Notes: a model not told the origin generated them from the letters alone. 64,000 bases of DNA from Halobiforma lacisalsi AJ5 (GCF_000226975.2 NZ_CP019286.1:1-64000), one strand, 5' to 3'; counted from the first letter of the stretch, positions 1 through 9,948 are shown. Numbers and translations: made by a program.

Positions 1-1048
1 CCAGCCACGACTGGAGACCGACGAACATCTGCTTGAGATACCGGTAAACGGGTTCTGCCTCCTCGTGGTCACTAGCAGCGTCTTCAGCTTCTCGGAGAAG
101 ATGTGCCCAGCACCGCTGAAGGTTACTGCTGAACGCTGGATACGCCGTCCACCCATCGCAGATGACCGTTCCCGGGAAGTCCTCGCCGAGGACTTCCGCG
201 GGAACATCACTTCCACGACTCTCCCTTACGGCGTATAGCGTGTGCTCGCTCGTCCGAAACGTCCAAATCCACGCCTGCTCACCCTCGCGTTTGATACCGG
301 TTTCGTCAACGTGAACGATCTCTGCTTGCTGAATCTGTCTTCGAATCTGTTCGTATTCGCAGCGACCGGCGCGCGCAGCGCGCTCGGTCGCGTGCCACGC
401 GGACGCGCCCGAGAGTTCTAATCCATGCAGTTGCTCGAACCGGTCAGCGATTTTCCGGTAGGGGAGGCGGTGATCGTACCGAGAAAGTGCTGCTTGAGAG
501 ATGACGTTCACCCCGAACTGCCCCTCATCGGGGCAGTCGGGGTGTGTAGCAACGGTTTCTGTTCCACAAGAGCTGCACTGGTAGTAGTGACGGTTGTACC
601 GGGTGATTTCTGGTGGCTGTGGATCGGGAACCTCCTCGACGAGTCGGGGGCTGACGCCCACCGACTCGTCGAAGTGTTCGCCACACTCGGGACAACAGTC
701 ACAGGTGACATCGATCTCTTTGTCGGGATCTGCTGTTGCACGCCACTCAGGGTCGTGACCGTCCTTCCGTCCGGGAGTACCGCCATCGGTTCGAACATTC
801 TCGTCTTCGTCGTCCTGCGAGGTCGGGGACTCGTCAGTCCCCGACCGTCGCTTACTGGGCGGTGTATGCGGATTTTCGTATTTGCGAAGGCGTGTTTCGA
901 GTTCTTCTATCCGCTCGTCCTTCTGATCGATTTTCTTGTCCTTTCGCTTGTTCTCCCGTTCGAGTTCTTCGACTCGTTGCTCAAGTTGGAGAAGCCGAGA
1001 AAGGAGCTCTTCTTTGGTGAAATCGTCTGCGTTCACAGACTCCACCAA
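1..1048 (-). CDS. IS66 family transposase, partial (copy A)
   Basis: Leftward gene that starts at 1048 and runs off the left edge of the window. Over the shared part it is identical to the copy at 1693-2910. It has an N-terminal leucine-zipper-like coiled coil (residues about 12-57), a CxxC/CxxC zinc finger (about 119-161) and the DDE-type core with HVDETG and CDGW. Beyond base 1 its fate cannot be seen. It may be the intact element or another truncated duplicate. Family assignment rests on the coiled coil, zinc finger and IS66 core order. Confidence 0.85.
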   Translation of the reverse strand, partial: MVESVNADDFTKEELLSRLLQLEQRVEELERENKRKDKKIDQKDERIEELETRLRKYENPHTPPSKRRSGTDESPTSQDDEDENVRTDGGTPGRKDGHDPEWRATADPDKEIDVTCDCCPECGEHFDESVGVSPRLVEEVPDPQPPEITRYNRHYYQCSSCGTETVATHPDCPDEGQFGVNVISQAALSRYDHRLPYRKIADRFEQLHGLELSGASAWHATERAARAGRCEYEQIRRQIQQAEIVHVDETGIKREGEQAWIWTFRTSEHTLYAVRESRGSDVPAEVLGEDFPGTVICDGWTAYPAFSSNLQRCWAHLLREAEDAASDHEEAEPVYRYLKQMFVGLQSWL

Positions 1049-1364
1049 CCAGTAGTGACAGCAGAAGTAACGGGATGGGCTCCGGTGCGGAGCCCATCCC
1101 TGAGAATCGTATCCGAGGTCTGCTGCCTGTTCATATCGCGTCCGTTGAACGCTTCCTACGAGAGAGTACCGAAATCAGCCCGGGCTAAACACATACCAAT
1201 CTAGTTTAGGAACCTACATACGACTGGAGGCGACTGCGAAAGAAGACGGATTCAAAGTCTGGATGACCGACCGAAGGCATCATAAGACTCTCCACAAGGG
1301 GATTGCTCTCGCGCTGAACACCACTAAATAGCTATTCGATCTCAGTCGAACGCAAGTACGTACA
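1049..1364. other. Non-coding spacer between IS66 and hydrolase fragment (also 2911-3226)
   Basis: Contains the hairpin at 1072-1100. It also holds a short rightward reading frame ending at 1331 (copy 2: 3193) with the tail VWMTDRRHHKTLHKGIALAL, which may be the end of an otherwise lost gene. I could not assign that tail to a family. No promoter or RNA gene is obvious. Confidence 0.35.
1072..1100. repeat. 13-bp perfect hairpin upstream of IS66 transposase, copy 1
   Basis: A 13-base arm GGGATGGGCTCCG, a GTG loop and the exact complementary arm. It lies 24-52 bases upstream of the transposase start on the leftward strand. Strong 5' hairpins in IS elements often insulate the transposase from external transcription; that role here is inference. 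Confidence 0.8.
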
Positions 1365-1740
1365 TCACACCACCTCTATGAGATCAACCGCCAGTGACTC
1401 GAGTTCGTCTGTTTCAGCGATGGCGTCAATCCAACGATCCGGAAGCTGTGACGCACCGAACCGCGCACCAGCAACTGCGCCCGCAATCGCTCCGATCGTA
1501 TCAGTGTCCCCGCCACGATTAACTGCGGTCACAATCGCTTCTTCAGCACTGGTGGCGAGTAGTCCGTCGTGGAGGGCCGTTTGTAGCGAGTGGACGACGT
1601 ACCCGGACGTTTCGAGCGTTCCTGGCGAGGTTCCGTCGGCGAGGGGCTCGAGTGCGGTCACGAGCTCGTTCGGAGCATCGTCTGCGACGTAATCAAGGGC
1701 GTCCTGCAGCGGCGTGTCGACGTCTTCGAGCAACCCAGCC
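1365..1740 (-). pseudogene. ADP-ribosylglycohydrolase, 3' fragment
   Basis: Encodes only the last ~125 residues of the hydrolase at 3227-4135, with identical sequence including the GGDTDTIG metal-binding motif. The 5' part has been replaced at the duplication junction by IS66 transposase sequence, so no hydrolase start is left apart from an internal ATG at 1733. The N-terminal metal ligands are missing, so it is presumed non-functional. Confidence 0.9.
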
Positions 1741-2910
1741 TTCGATTTTCCCGAGTAGTGTTGCCACTGGTTCGTCGGTTACTGACCGCCCCACGAGCGA
1801 TCTAAGCCCGTTCTGGCATGAGCGGTGCATCTGTGCTCTCTCACGAAGACTCGGGTCGGTCTCCAGCCACGACTGGAGACCGACGAACATCTGCTTGAGA
1901 TACCGGTAAACGGGTTCTGCCTCCTCGTGGTCACTAGCAGCGTCTTCAGCTTCTCGGAGAAGATGTGCCCAGCACCGCTGAAGGTTACTGCTGAACGCTG
2001 GATACGCCGTCCACCCATCGCAGATGACCGTTCCCGGGAAGTCCTCGCCGAGGACTTCCGCGGGAACATCACTTCCACGACTCTCCCTTACGGCGTATAG
2101 CGTGTGCTCGCTCGTCCGAAACGTCCAAATCCACGCCTGCTCACCCTCGCGTTTGATACCGGTTTCGTCAACGTGAACGATCTCTGCTTGCTGAATCTGT
2201 CTTCGAATCTGTTCGTATTCGCAGCGACCGGCGCGCGCAGCGCGCTCGGTCGCGTGCCACGCGGACGCGCCCGAGAGTTCTAATCCATGCAGTTGCTCGA
2301 ACCGGTCAGCGATTTTCCGGTAGGGGAGGCGGTGATCGTACCGAGAAAGTGCTGCTTGAGAGATGACGTTCACCCCGAACTGCCCCTCATCGGGGCAGTC
2401 GGGGTGTGTAGCAACGGTTTCTGTTCCACAAGAGCTGCACTGGTAGTAGTGACGGTTGTACCGGGTGATTTCTGGTGGCTGTGGATCGGGAACCTCCTCG
2501 ACGAGTCGGGGGCTGACGCCCACCGACTCGTCGAAGTGTTCGCCACACTCGGGACAACAGTCACAGGTGACATCGATCTCTTTGTCGGGATCTGCTGTTG
2601 CACGCCACTCAGGGTCGTGACCGTCCTTCCGTCCGGGAGTACCGCCATCGGTTCGAACATTCTCGTCTTCGTCGTCCTGCGAGGTCGGGGACTCGTCAGT
2701 CCCCGACCGTCGCTTACTGGGCGGTGTATGCGGATTTTCGTATTTGCGAAGGCGTGTTTCGAGTTCTTCTATCCGCTCGTCCTTCTGATCGATTTTCTTG
2801 TCCTTTCGCTTGTTCTCCCGTTCGAGTTCTTCGACTCGTTGCTCAAGTTGGAGAAGCCGAGAAAGGAGCTCTTCTTTGGTGAAATCGTCTGCGTTCACAG
2901 ACTCCACCAA
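1693..2910 (-). pseudogene. IS66 family transposase, C-terminally truncated (copy B)
   Basis: The frame encodes 405 residues: coiled coil (12-57), acidic linker, zinc finger (CPEC near 119-122, CSSC at 158-161), then the IS66 catalytic core with D248 in HVDETG and D298 in CDGW. After residue E390 at the duplication junction the frame runs into out-of-frame hydrolase sequence and ends with an unrelated basic tail. IS66 transposases normally continue for about 100 residues that include the third catalytic acidic residue, so this copy should be inactive. The start at 2910 fits the coiled-coil start. Confidence 0.88.
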
Positions 2911-3602
2911 CCAGTAGTGACAGCAGAAGTAACGGGATGGGCTCCGGTGCGGAGCCCATCCCTGAGAATCGTATCCGAGGTCTGCTGCCTGTTCATATCG
3001 CGTCCGTTGAACGCTTCCTACGAGAGAGTACCGAAATCAGCCCGGGCTAAACACATACCAATCTAGTTTAGGAACCTACATACGACTGGAGGCGACTGCG
3101 AAAGAAGACGGATTCAAAGTCTGGATGACCGACCGAAGGCATCATAAGACTCTCCACAAGGGGATTGCTCTCGCGCTGAACACCACTAAATAGCTATTCG
3201 ATCTCAGTCGAACGCAAGTACGTACATCACACCACCTCTATGAGATCAACCGCCAGTGACTCGAGTTCGTCTGTTTCAGCGATGGCGTCAATCCAACGAT
3301 CCGGAAGCTGTGACGCACCGAACCGCGCACCAGCAACTGCGCCCGCAATCGCTCCGATCGTATCAGTGTCCCCGCCACGATTAACTGCGGTCACAATCGC
3401 TTCTTCAGCACTGGTGGCGAGTAGTCCGTCGTGGAGGGCCGTTTGTAGCGAGTGGACGACGTACCCGGACGTTTCGAGCGTTCCTGGCGAGGTTCCGTCG
3501 GCGAGGGGCTCGAGTGCGGTCACGAGCTCGTTCGGAGCATCGTCTGCGACGTAATCAAGGGCGTCCTGCAGCGGCGTGTCGACGTCTTCGAGCAACCCAG
3601 CC
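1863..3602. repeat. Tandem duplication, copy 2
   Basis: Second copy of the 1,862-bp-period duplication. Its right edge, after base 3602, runs on into the complete ADP-ribosylglycohydrolase gene, so this is the ancestral right junction. The novel junction is at 1740/1741, where hydrolase sequence meets the middle of an IS66 transposase gene. It lies inside both genes, so it does not look like a clean IS end. Confidence 0.95.
2934..2962. repeat. 13-bp perfect hairpin upstream of IS66 transposase, copy 2
   Basis: Same hairpin as at 1072-1100, carried by the second duplication copy. It has the same 24-base distance to the transposase start at 2910. It could act as a terminator for incoming transcripts or as a translational attenuator. 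Confidence 0.8.
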
Positions 3603-4135
3603 ACCGTGAGATTGAGCACGGCACACCCGTACGTACACCGCGGATCCGCATGCGTAATCTGGGAGGACTGGCGGCTCACGTCCACCAGCCGCTCCCAATC
3701 GGTCGCGTAGGGGATAGCAAGCGGCGGACACCGCATTACACTCCCGTTCCCAGCGTTTGACCCTTCCGGACTGTCCTCCCAGACCTGTTGTCCTGCTTCG
3801 TCCCACGCTGCTCCGTTCTCGAGACAACTGAGCGAACGGAGCGTCATCCGCCCAATGTCGAACGGATCGCTCTCGTACCATGCGACGAACCGATCCGCGA
3901 TATCAGCCGGATCAAACTCCTGTTGCTCGACGAGACTCCGCGCAATACGGAGTGCCTGCTCAGTGTCGTCAGTAATCGTTCCTGCCGATTGATTCCACGT
4001 TCCGTACCCGACCATCTCGTCGAGTTCTCCGTGCTCAGCAGTGATCGTAGACGCTGTGTCGAACTCGACCGGTCGTCCAAGCGCATCCCCACACGCTAAC
4101 CCTACCAGAACACCGCGGGCACGATCAAGATCCAT
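3227..4135 (-). CDS. ADP-ribosylglycohydrolase family protein
   Basis: A 302-residue protein of the DraG/ADP-ribosyl-hydrolase fold, which removes ADP-ribose from proteins or other substrates using a binuclear metal site. The motifs GDALGRPVEF (residue ~16), TDDT (~58) and GGDTDTIG (~254) are all present, and the length is normal. I chose the ATG at 4135 because an upstream in-frame extension to 4459 has no family similarity. The last ~125 codons are duplicated at 1365-1740. The substrate is not deducible; roles in reversing ADP-ribosylation or in antitoxin-like defence are possible. Confidence 0.9.
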   Translation of the reverse strand: MDLDRARGVLVGLACGDALGRPVEFDTASTITAEHGELDEMVGYGTWNQSAGTITDDTEQALRIARSLVEQQEFDPADIADRFVAWYESDPFDIGRMTLRSLSCLENGAAWDEAGQQVWEDSPEGSNAGNGSVMRCPPLAIPYATDWERLVDVSRQSSQITHADPRCTYGCAVLNLTVAGLLEDVDTPLQDALDYVADDAPNELVTALEPLADGTSPGTLETSGYVVHSLQTALHDGLLATSAEEAIVTAVNRGGDTDTIGAIAGAVAGARFGASQLPDRWIDAIAETDELESLAVDLIEVV

Positions 4136-4379
4136 GCCCTCCACAACGAACACATTCAAGAAAAGTGTGAGGTCGTAATCACGCATCGGGCTTCGTTCTC
4201 CCGAAGATTCTCCTGACGACCCGTCCCATGCCTCGTGCATCTCCATCTGTGCAGCATTCGTCATCGTCCCTTGGTCATTTTCGTCGTGAGCTGCTCGCGT
4301 TTTTGCGTTGGTTGGCACGCTCTCAACGTGGTCGGCTGCTTGACCGGGTATTATGCACTGGCTGTCCCAATAGATCGAT

Positions 4380-4961
4380 ATGGAACAGCGGTGGGACGAA
4401 TTTGCGGACGACATTCGCTCAGGCGATTCCGAGCAAGTCAACAAGACAATCGACGACATTGAGGAGTTGGATCTCGAGGAACGGATTCAGTTGTACGAGA
4501 CCTGTTTTGACGAGTTGACCGCTATCTATGCCGACAGCGAGGATGGATACGTTCGACAGTCGACCGTCCGTGTTGCAGAGCGACTGACGCCAGGGATCGC
4601 ACTGGTGTTCGCCGTCGCCGAGAGCGACCGATCGATCGAGGCAGATATCGAGACTGTTCGGGAACAGACTGACGCGATTGGCGGCTTCCTGCTGGAGGCA
4701 CTGACAGACGAAGACGGTCGCGTTAGACAATCTGCCAAGCGCGGGCTAAAAGATGTGTTCAGAACCTACGATTCCCTCGAGGACGAGGAGACGATCAAAG
4801 CCCTCGCCGGCGAATTAGACGAGATGGCAGCGGAGTACTCTGACAAACGCCGCAAACACCTCCTCGAGGCGAAAGAAGACGCCGAGTTTTTCCTCCAATC
4901 CGGGTTCGGACGGCTTCTCGAAGGCTTTCAGAACGAATTCGGCGATTCGCTGGAAAGGTAG
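4380..4961 (+). CDS. HEAT-like repeat protein, unknown function
   Basis: A 193-residue, acidic, all-helical, soluble-looking protein. Two similar motifs, SEDGYVRQSTVRVAERL (residues ~52-68) and DEDGRVRQSAKRGLKDV (~112-128), share the VRQS..R core of HEAT/PBS-lyase-type repeats. This suggests a small protein-binding solenoid. It is divergent from the hydrolase gene and is separated from it by 244 bases. No catalytic motif is visible. Confidence 0.65.
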   Translation: MEQRWDEFADDIRSGDSEQVNKTIDDIEELDLEERIQLYETCFDELTAIYADSEDGYVRQSTVRVAERLTPGIALVFAVAESDRSIEADIETVREQTDAIGGFLLEALTDEDGRVRQSAKRGLKDVFRTYDSLEDEETIKALAGELDEMAAEYSDKRRKHLLEAKEDAEFFLQSGFGRLLEGFQNEFGDSLER

Positions 4962-5112
4962 TACTTCCGAATGACATCGTCGAGAGCTGTTTGGATACCT
5001 TCGTTCTGGTCGAGCCGTTCCAGCGATTCGGAGATCACTGTGACAATTGCTTTCCTCCCAAGAGATTGACTTGGCGTTTGATCTCGTCTTCGATCAAAGG
5101 CGGAGAAGGATG

Positions 5113-5586
5113 TCAATCCTCTTGGTCGTTGAGTCGGAATGCTGCCCGGACTGGTTCTGGGAGCAGTGGTCGTGGGGCTGTTTCGTGGCGCTCGATCTTC
5201 TCAGGCTTCCGCGTTTTCTGATGGACAGCTCGCGCCATTGGAACACCCTTGAGGTAGTTAAAATCGCCGAGGATATCGACACCGTACTCGGTAAAGCCGT
5301 AGAATTTCCAGGGCAACCCGCGTTTTTCCTTGTTAGGCGAGTGCTCGTAGATTGCAAGGATCTCTGCGTCGACGAGCACGTCCAGTTGCTCTTGCACAGT
5401 CTTTTTCGATTTACTTGGGGTGAAATGATTGAGTTCGTCCGCTGACGCGAGGAGTTCCGGGTGGCCGAGAAGCGTCTGAATGATACTGTGGCGGGTTTCC
5501 TGCGACAGCAACTCCATCAACTCTCGCTGCCGCTCCAAGGGGTTTTCCTCGTGATCAGGTTTGGAGTGTGGGGAGATATCGGCCAT
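5113..5586 (-). CDS. ArsR-like winged-helix transcriptional regulator
   Basis: A 157-residue protein. The segment ELMELLSQETRHSIIQTLLG followed by a helix-turn-helix (KSKKTVQEQLDVLVDAEIL) and a wing ending in YGFTEYGVDIL is the haloarchaeal ArsR/winged-helix pattern. It contains no metal-binding cysteine motif, so the effector is unknown. It is divergently transcribed from the gene at 5687, with a ~100-base shared promoter region, so it probably regulates that gene or itself. Confidence 0.75.
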   Translation of the reverse strand: MADISPHSKPDHEENPLERQRELMELLSQETRHSIIQTLLGHPELLASADELNHFTPSKSKKTVQEQLDVLVDAEILAIYEHSPNKEKRGLPWKFYGFTEYGVDILGDFNYLKGVPMARAVHQKTRKPEKIERHETAPRPLLPEPVRAAFRLNDQED

Positions 5587-5686
5587 GTTACCCGAACGTA
5601 CGATGCCAGGTCACATAAGCACTCGGGGTTAACTTCCCTAAGTCAGACCAGTATGGTTATCAGGCTATATTTCCTCATTGGTTGGT

Positions 5687-6433
5687 ATGCCGAAGATACC
5701 GGAGAATACTGAAGAACTCACCGACTACATCCTGGACGACGTCCTCTACGGCCTAGAACTCGACCCGGTAGATAGCGAACGACTCCTCTCCTACATGCGA
5801 CACCGACACGAACACCTCTTCGGGCCGCACTCGACGTATTTCGTTCTGGGGAGTTACGAACCACCGTTCAAATACCGTCTCGACGAAGCGCTCGATGTAC
5901 TAAACCATCGGCACGATGCCTACGCGTACCTACTCGCCACGCAGCCCGATCTCGACGTCTCGGACGACATCCCCAACCTCAAAGTGAAGTTTTTCATCCA
6001 CGCCCTCTATGCGGATTCGATCCCACTAATTCTCGAACACGACACTGGTGGGGCAGTCGCAGAGTTTGGACGCATCGAACGTCCAACGCTACTGGACCGC
6101 ACGTATCTCTTCCCTCGGGCGCAGGAGGAACACTACGAAGATGAGTCGCTGCTCACAACAGAAGACGCGATACGTGCTCGAGCAGTAGAGTTAGCGTACC
6201 ATGCTGATGACCTCACCGAGGAACTGAGTACACTCGCTGACCAGGCCCGTGACCACGGTCTAGACATCTCGACGCAGGATCTCGAATCGTACCTGGATAC
6301 CGAACTCGGCGGTCGCACCCCCTCGTATAGCGGCGTGATCACTGACTCACTCGTCCACCTGGAATCACTAGACCAGTGTTTTTCGTGGACGACGACAGCG
6401 GAACTCGAAGAACAACTGTCGAACGTACCGTGA
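5687..6433 (+). CDS. Haloarchaeal protein of unknown function
   Basis: A 248-residue soluble acidic protein starting MPKIPENTEELTDY; an in-frame TTG three codons upstream is less likely. It begins with a segment resembling a short amphipathic helix, then DSERLLSYMRHRHEHLFGPH, and it is helix-rich overall. No recognised motif. Its divergent pairing with the ArsR-like gene suggests co-regulation. Confidence 0.55.
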   Translation: MPKIPENTEELTDYILDDVLYGLELDPVDSERLLSYMRHRHEHLFGPHSTYFVLGSYEPPFKYRLDEALDVLNHRHDAYAYLLATQPDLDVSDDIPNLKVKFFIHALYADSIPLILEHDTGGAVAEFGRIERPTLLDRTYLFPRAQEEHYEDESLLTTEDAIRARAVELAYHADDLTEELSTLADQARDHGLDISTQDLESYLDTELGGRTPSYSGVITDSLVHLESLDQCFSWTTTAELEEQLSNVP

Positions 6434-6759
6434 CCAATCTCGAAAACGCGACACTCCTACCGTGTCTTTGGCACTCCCGTCTCCAATTCTTCGAACGCCA
6501 ATACCAAAGCCCGCTTAAAAAGACCCCCATTACATTCGCGCTGTATCCAGCACAATATTCTGATTCTCTTTAATATCCGACAATATAGTCAGTGTTCAAT
6601 AAGCATACCCACTTATTGACTAGTTCCGAAAGGATGAACGAAAACAACATTAGTAGCATTTCATTCTCCAGGGAGTTTGTAATAGCCGCTCCCGTACAAT
6701 CCAAGCCATCAGTTTGGTTAACAATCAAGTAAGTGGGATGTCTTGGTAGAGAGTGTTCG
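6434..6759. other. Intergenic region upstream of the helicase-nuclease operon
   Basis: About 325 bases, clearly AT-richer than the flanking genes, especially at 6535-6660. It presumably carries the promoter of the nuclease-helicase pair. TATA-like AT stretches are present, but no single box stands out. I see no repeat or RNA gene. Confidence 0.4.
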
Positions 6760-9700
6760 ATGGATCCAACGCTCCTTACCGGTCCACAACACGCTCGTCT
6801 TGAACAACGGGCGTTTCAGCGGGCCGATGATCTCGCCGCCGATTCGCTGGGGAGTATCCTCTACATTACCCGCAACGATGCTCGTCGAAGTGAAATCGAG
6901 GACCGCTGGGCCAGTTCCCACAAACCACTCCGCCTTCGTTCCGAGACGCTCGATTCGGTCGTTCGCAACTGGTACGAAAATCTATACGGTCCCGTCGAAA
7001 CGCTGTCTGGCCAGCTAAACCGCCGACTCACCGAGTACGCGCTCGACGAAACGACAGCGGAGACAGCAGGCGCTCTCGCGGGCGAGCCGGCCTCTGCCGC
7101 GCTTGCGGATTCGTTTAGTAGCCGCTTTTCACTCTTCGATGAGGCGGGCGTCAGAACTGCCGATACACTCGAGACGGAGTTCGAGAACTCATCGCTCGAC
7201 GACCGGATTGCAACGGCCACCGTCGACGCCTATCACTACTACCGCGAACTGTATGCCGATCACGTCGACGACTGGGTCAATACCCGCGGTGAACTGTTCC
7301 ATGGCGTCGCGACGGCAGACCAGTCGCTATCAACACTCTCACCTGAGATCGACGTCGTGATTCTCTCCGGCTATTACGAGTTCCGTCCCGTCGAACGCCA
7401 CATTATCGAGCGTATCGTTCAGGAGTTCCCGACGATTGCACTGCTGCCACTCCATCAGGATGGCCGAACGGGTGTCGATGTCGTCGCGAGTGACGCCCTG
7501 GATGTCTACGAGTCGCTGGATTTCGAGACGGTGAGTCTCGAGCCAAAAGACGAGTCCGGAAGAGCGTTTGGGGCGGTCACCAACGCTCTCTATCGCCCGG
7601 ATCCTGAGACGACCGCAGTTCCGGATGGGCTCAACTGGCGCGAACTGCCGACGCCGGAACGCGAAATTCGCTTCGTCGCCCGCGAACTCCGAACCGAGCT
7701 GGCGAACGGACGGGATCCAGACGACTTCGCGGTCGTTATTCCAGGCACGAATGCGTATTCGAGCACCGTCGAGGACACGTTCGAGACGTTCGATATTCCA
7801 CACGTGACGACTGCCGCATCGCAGCTGACACGGACGTTCACCGGCAGCGTCGTCCACGATCTGCTGCGCCTTGCTGAGCCCGACCCACGGGCTGAAGACC
7901 TCACGTCGCTGCTAGCGAATCCCCTGGTCGATATCGTCGACAATGAGCAAGCCTCGACCATCACTGCTGCTGCTCGTCGGCGCGATACGATTTCGGCAGC
8001 ACCGCTTCTCGAGGCGACCAACGCCGAGACGAACGCATTACTCGAGGATCTGTTAGCGAGCCTGGAAACGCTTCGAACGGGAGACATCGAAGAAGCAACC
8101 GAGACGTTCCGCCGACTGCTGGACGATCAGTTCGACCTCGAGGCAGCTGTCGGGGATTACGCCAGCGGTGCCGAGCAGGCACTCGAACACCGAGCCTACG
8201 AGGTCGTTGACGAGGTGCTCACCTCCTTCGAAACTCTGGAGAAAGTCAGTACCGACCAGTCCCCACTCGCGCTGTTCACTCGGGCCTTCGATGGCATCCC
8301 GATTCAAACATCGCAAACCGCTGCTGGAGGCCACGTCGAAGTGATGGGGCTGCTCGATGCTCGGATGCGATCGTTCGAGAAGGTCTTTCTCGTTGGCCTG
8401 ACGAGCGAACACTTCCCGACAACGCCGGAACGACCGGCCTTTTTCGAGGAGATGACCGAGGCCCATCCCCGGTTCGACACCGCCGACGAGCGCCTCCGTG
8501 GTCGATATCTGTTCGCAACCCTGCTCGCGAACGTCGATGCGCTCACGATCACTACACCGGAGACAGGCGGTGATGAGTCTGCCGTCGTCCGCTCCCCTGT
8601 CCTCGACGAACTACAGCGTGTCACCGGGATCGAACCCGAAACCGGTGTTGACGATCGTATCGGCTCTCGAGAGGACCTCCAGCGTCACGTCGCGACTGCC
8701 TCCGACCGTCGTGTCGCAGTCAGTCATGCCGGCGACCGGGGCGATCTTTCACCCGAGCAAACGAAGCGCACTGACCGTGGCCTCCAGTGCGCGGACAACA
8801 GGGCAACGGCAACCCTTTCCGAACACGACGGCCTGCTGGACCCCGAAACGGTTGACGCGGTTTATCCACCGTCGGAGCGAGAACCCTACAGTGCGAGTCG
8901 AATCGAGCAGTACGTCGAGTGCGGGTTCAAATTCTATGCCGACAACGTTCTCGAGATCGAGGATCCTGACGACGTCGAAGTCGTGCCAACGGCTCTCGAG
9001 ACCGGATCGTACGTTCACGACGTTCTCGAGCGCTTCTACGCAGACCTGCAGGATGACTCCGAAGCGAGCGTCGATCTCACCGACTACGACCGAGATACGC
9101 TTGCCGACCATCTCCACACGGTTGCCGTCGAAGAACTCCGTGAGACCGATTTCGAGTATGATGGGCTCTTCTACGAGCGCTGGAAGGCAGAACTCTTTGC
9201 GGGCCTTGGTGATGAGGAGTCCGTCCCATTCGAAGCCGGCGTACAACCCCACGATGCTCCCGAACAAGGACTATTCGCCACGTTCCTCGACAACGAACTC
9301 TCCAGGGCCGGCGCTGCTGCTCCATACCTGTTCGAGCCACCCTTCGGCGAAGGGCTTCCAGAGTCCGATAGCGAGCCGTTTTCAGTCGAACGGCCAGATG
9401 GATCGACGGTTGCGATTCGGGGCTATATCGACCGTATCGACGTGAATCGTGACGTCGAACAACCGGAGATCACGCTCTACGACTACAAGACCGGGTACGC
9501 ACCATACATGACGAAAACGACTGGCGGAACGACGTTCCAGCTCCCCATCTATCTGCTCGCTGCGAACGAGGTCATCGATGGTGATCTGTTCGACCAGGGC
9601 ACCCTCTCAGCGACGTACTACCAGGTGCGACCGCCGAACGATCTCAAGGTCCCCAGGGGGGTCGAATCGAAGTTCGACTCGCAAACCGAACTCCGGCGCT

Positions 9701-9948
9701 TCCTCGAGGATGTCGTTCCCGAGTGGCTCGGACAGATCGACGACGCAATCGCCAACGGGCGGTTCCACACGACGTTGCACTCTCCCCGAGGTGCGAACTG
9801 CCGCTTCTGTGACTACCGTCGGGCGTGTGACGTTCGCCACCATCGCAAGCGTGAGTTCGTCGACACCGCTCGCGAGGACGAGGTCGCATACGTGCCGCTC
9901 CGTGTTCGAGACGACGAGGATCTGCAGACGGTGATGAGCGATGACTGA
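6760..9948 (+). CDS. AddB-like PD-(D/E)XK exonuclease subunit
   Basis: A 1,062-residue protein resembling the AddB/RecB-nuclease-like partner of a UvrD-type helicase. The C-terminal third holds the nuclease: YSASRIEQYVECGF (~710), GSYVHDVLERFY (~750), GYIDRID (~886) and the catalytic DYKTG (~907). A terminal CRFCDYRRAC cluster (~1014-1023), together with the Cys in ECGF, matches the four-cysteine Fe-S staple of AddB. The N-terminal half looks like the inactivated helicase-like part of AddB. Start ATG 6760 (MDPTLLTGPQ) is preferred over 6733. The gene overlaps the next by 8 bases, implying translational coupling. Expected role: processing of DNA ends in repair or defence. Confidence 0.8.
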   Translation: MDPTLLTGPQHARLEQRAFQRADDLAADSLGSILYITRNDARRSEIEDRWASSHKPLRLRSETLDSVVRNWYENLYGPVETLSGQLNRRLTEYALDETTAETAGALAGEPASAALADSFSSRFSLFDEAGVRTADTLETEFENSSLDDRIATATVDAYHYYRELYADHVDDWVNTRGELFHGVATADQSLSTLSPEIDVVILSGYYEFRPVERHIIERIVQEFPTIALLPLHQDGRTGVDVVASDALDVYESLDFETVSLEPKDESGRAFGAVTNALYRPDPETTAVPDGLNWRELPTPEREIRFVARELRTELANGRDPDDFAVVIPGTNAYSSTVEDTFETFDIPHVTTAASQLTRTFTGSVVHDLLRLAEPDPRAEDLTSLLANPLVDIVDNEQASTITAAARRRDTISAAPLLEATNAETNALLEDLLASLETLRTGDIEEATETFRRLLDDQFDLEAAVGDYASGAEQALEHRAYEVVDEVLTSFETLEKVSTDQSPLALFTRAFDGIPIQTSQTAAGGHVEVMGLLDARMRSFEKVFLVGLTSEHFPTTPERPAFFEEMTEAHPRFDTADERLRGRYLFATLLANVDALTITTPETGGDESAVVRSPVLDELQRVTGIEPETGVDDRIGSREDLQRHVATASDRRVAVSHAGDRGDLSPEQTKRTDRGLQCADNRATATLSEHDGLLDPETVDAVYPPSEREPYSASRIEQYVECGFKFYADNVLEIEDPDDVEVVPTALETGSYVHDVLERFYADLQDDSEASVDLTDYDRDTLADHLHTVAVEELRETDFEYDGLFYERWKAELFAGLGDEESVPFEAGVQPHDAPEQGLFATFLDNELSRAGAAAPYLFEPPFGEGLPESDSEPFSVERPDGSTVAIRGYIDRIDVNRDVEQPEITLYDYKTGYAPYMTKTTGGTTFQLPIYLLAANEVIDGDLFDQGTLSATYYQVRPPNDLKVPRGVESKFDSQTELRRFLEDVVPEWLGQIDDAIANGRFHTTLHSPRGANCRFCDYRRACDVRHHRKREFVDTAREDEVAYVPLRVRDDEDLQTVMSDD

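Larger units (their letters stand above)
1..1740. repeat. Tandem duplication, copy 1 (left part cut by window)
   Basis: Bases 1-1740 recur at 1863-3602 with an offset of exactly 1,862. Every stretch compared is identical, including the antisense frames. The unit carries the 5' two thirds of an IS66 transposase gene, a non-coding spacer and the 3' part of an ADP-ribosylglycohydrolase gene. The copies diverge right after the shared AGCAACCCAGCC: copy 1 continues into IS66 transposase sequence, copy 2 into the rest of the hydrolase gene. The unit therefore extends about 121 bases left of the window. Such identity implies a very recent event or an assembly artefact. Confidence 0.95.

Noticed and set aside
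3227-4459. Longer start for the ADP-ribosylglycohydrolase
   Set aside because: The extra 108 residues have no family similarity and overlap the promoter region and start of the divergent gene at 4380.
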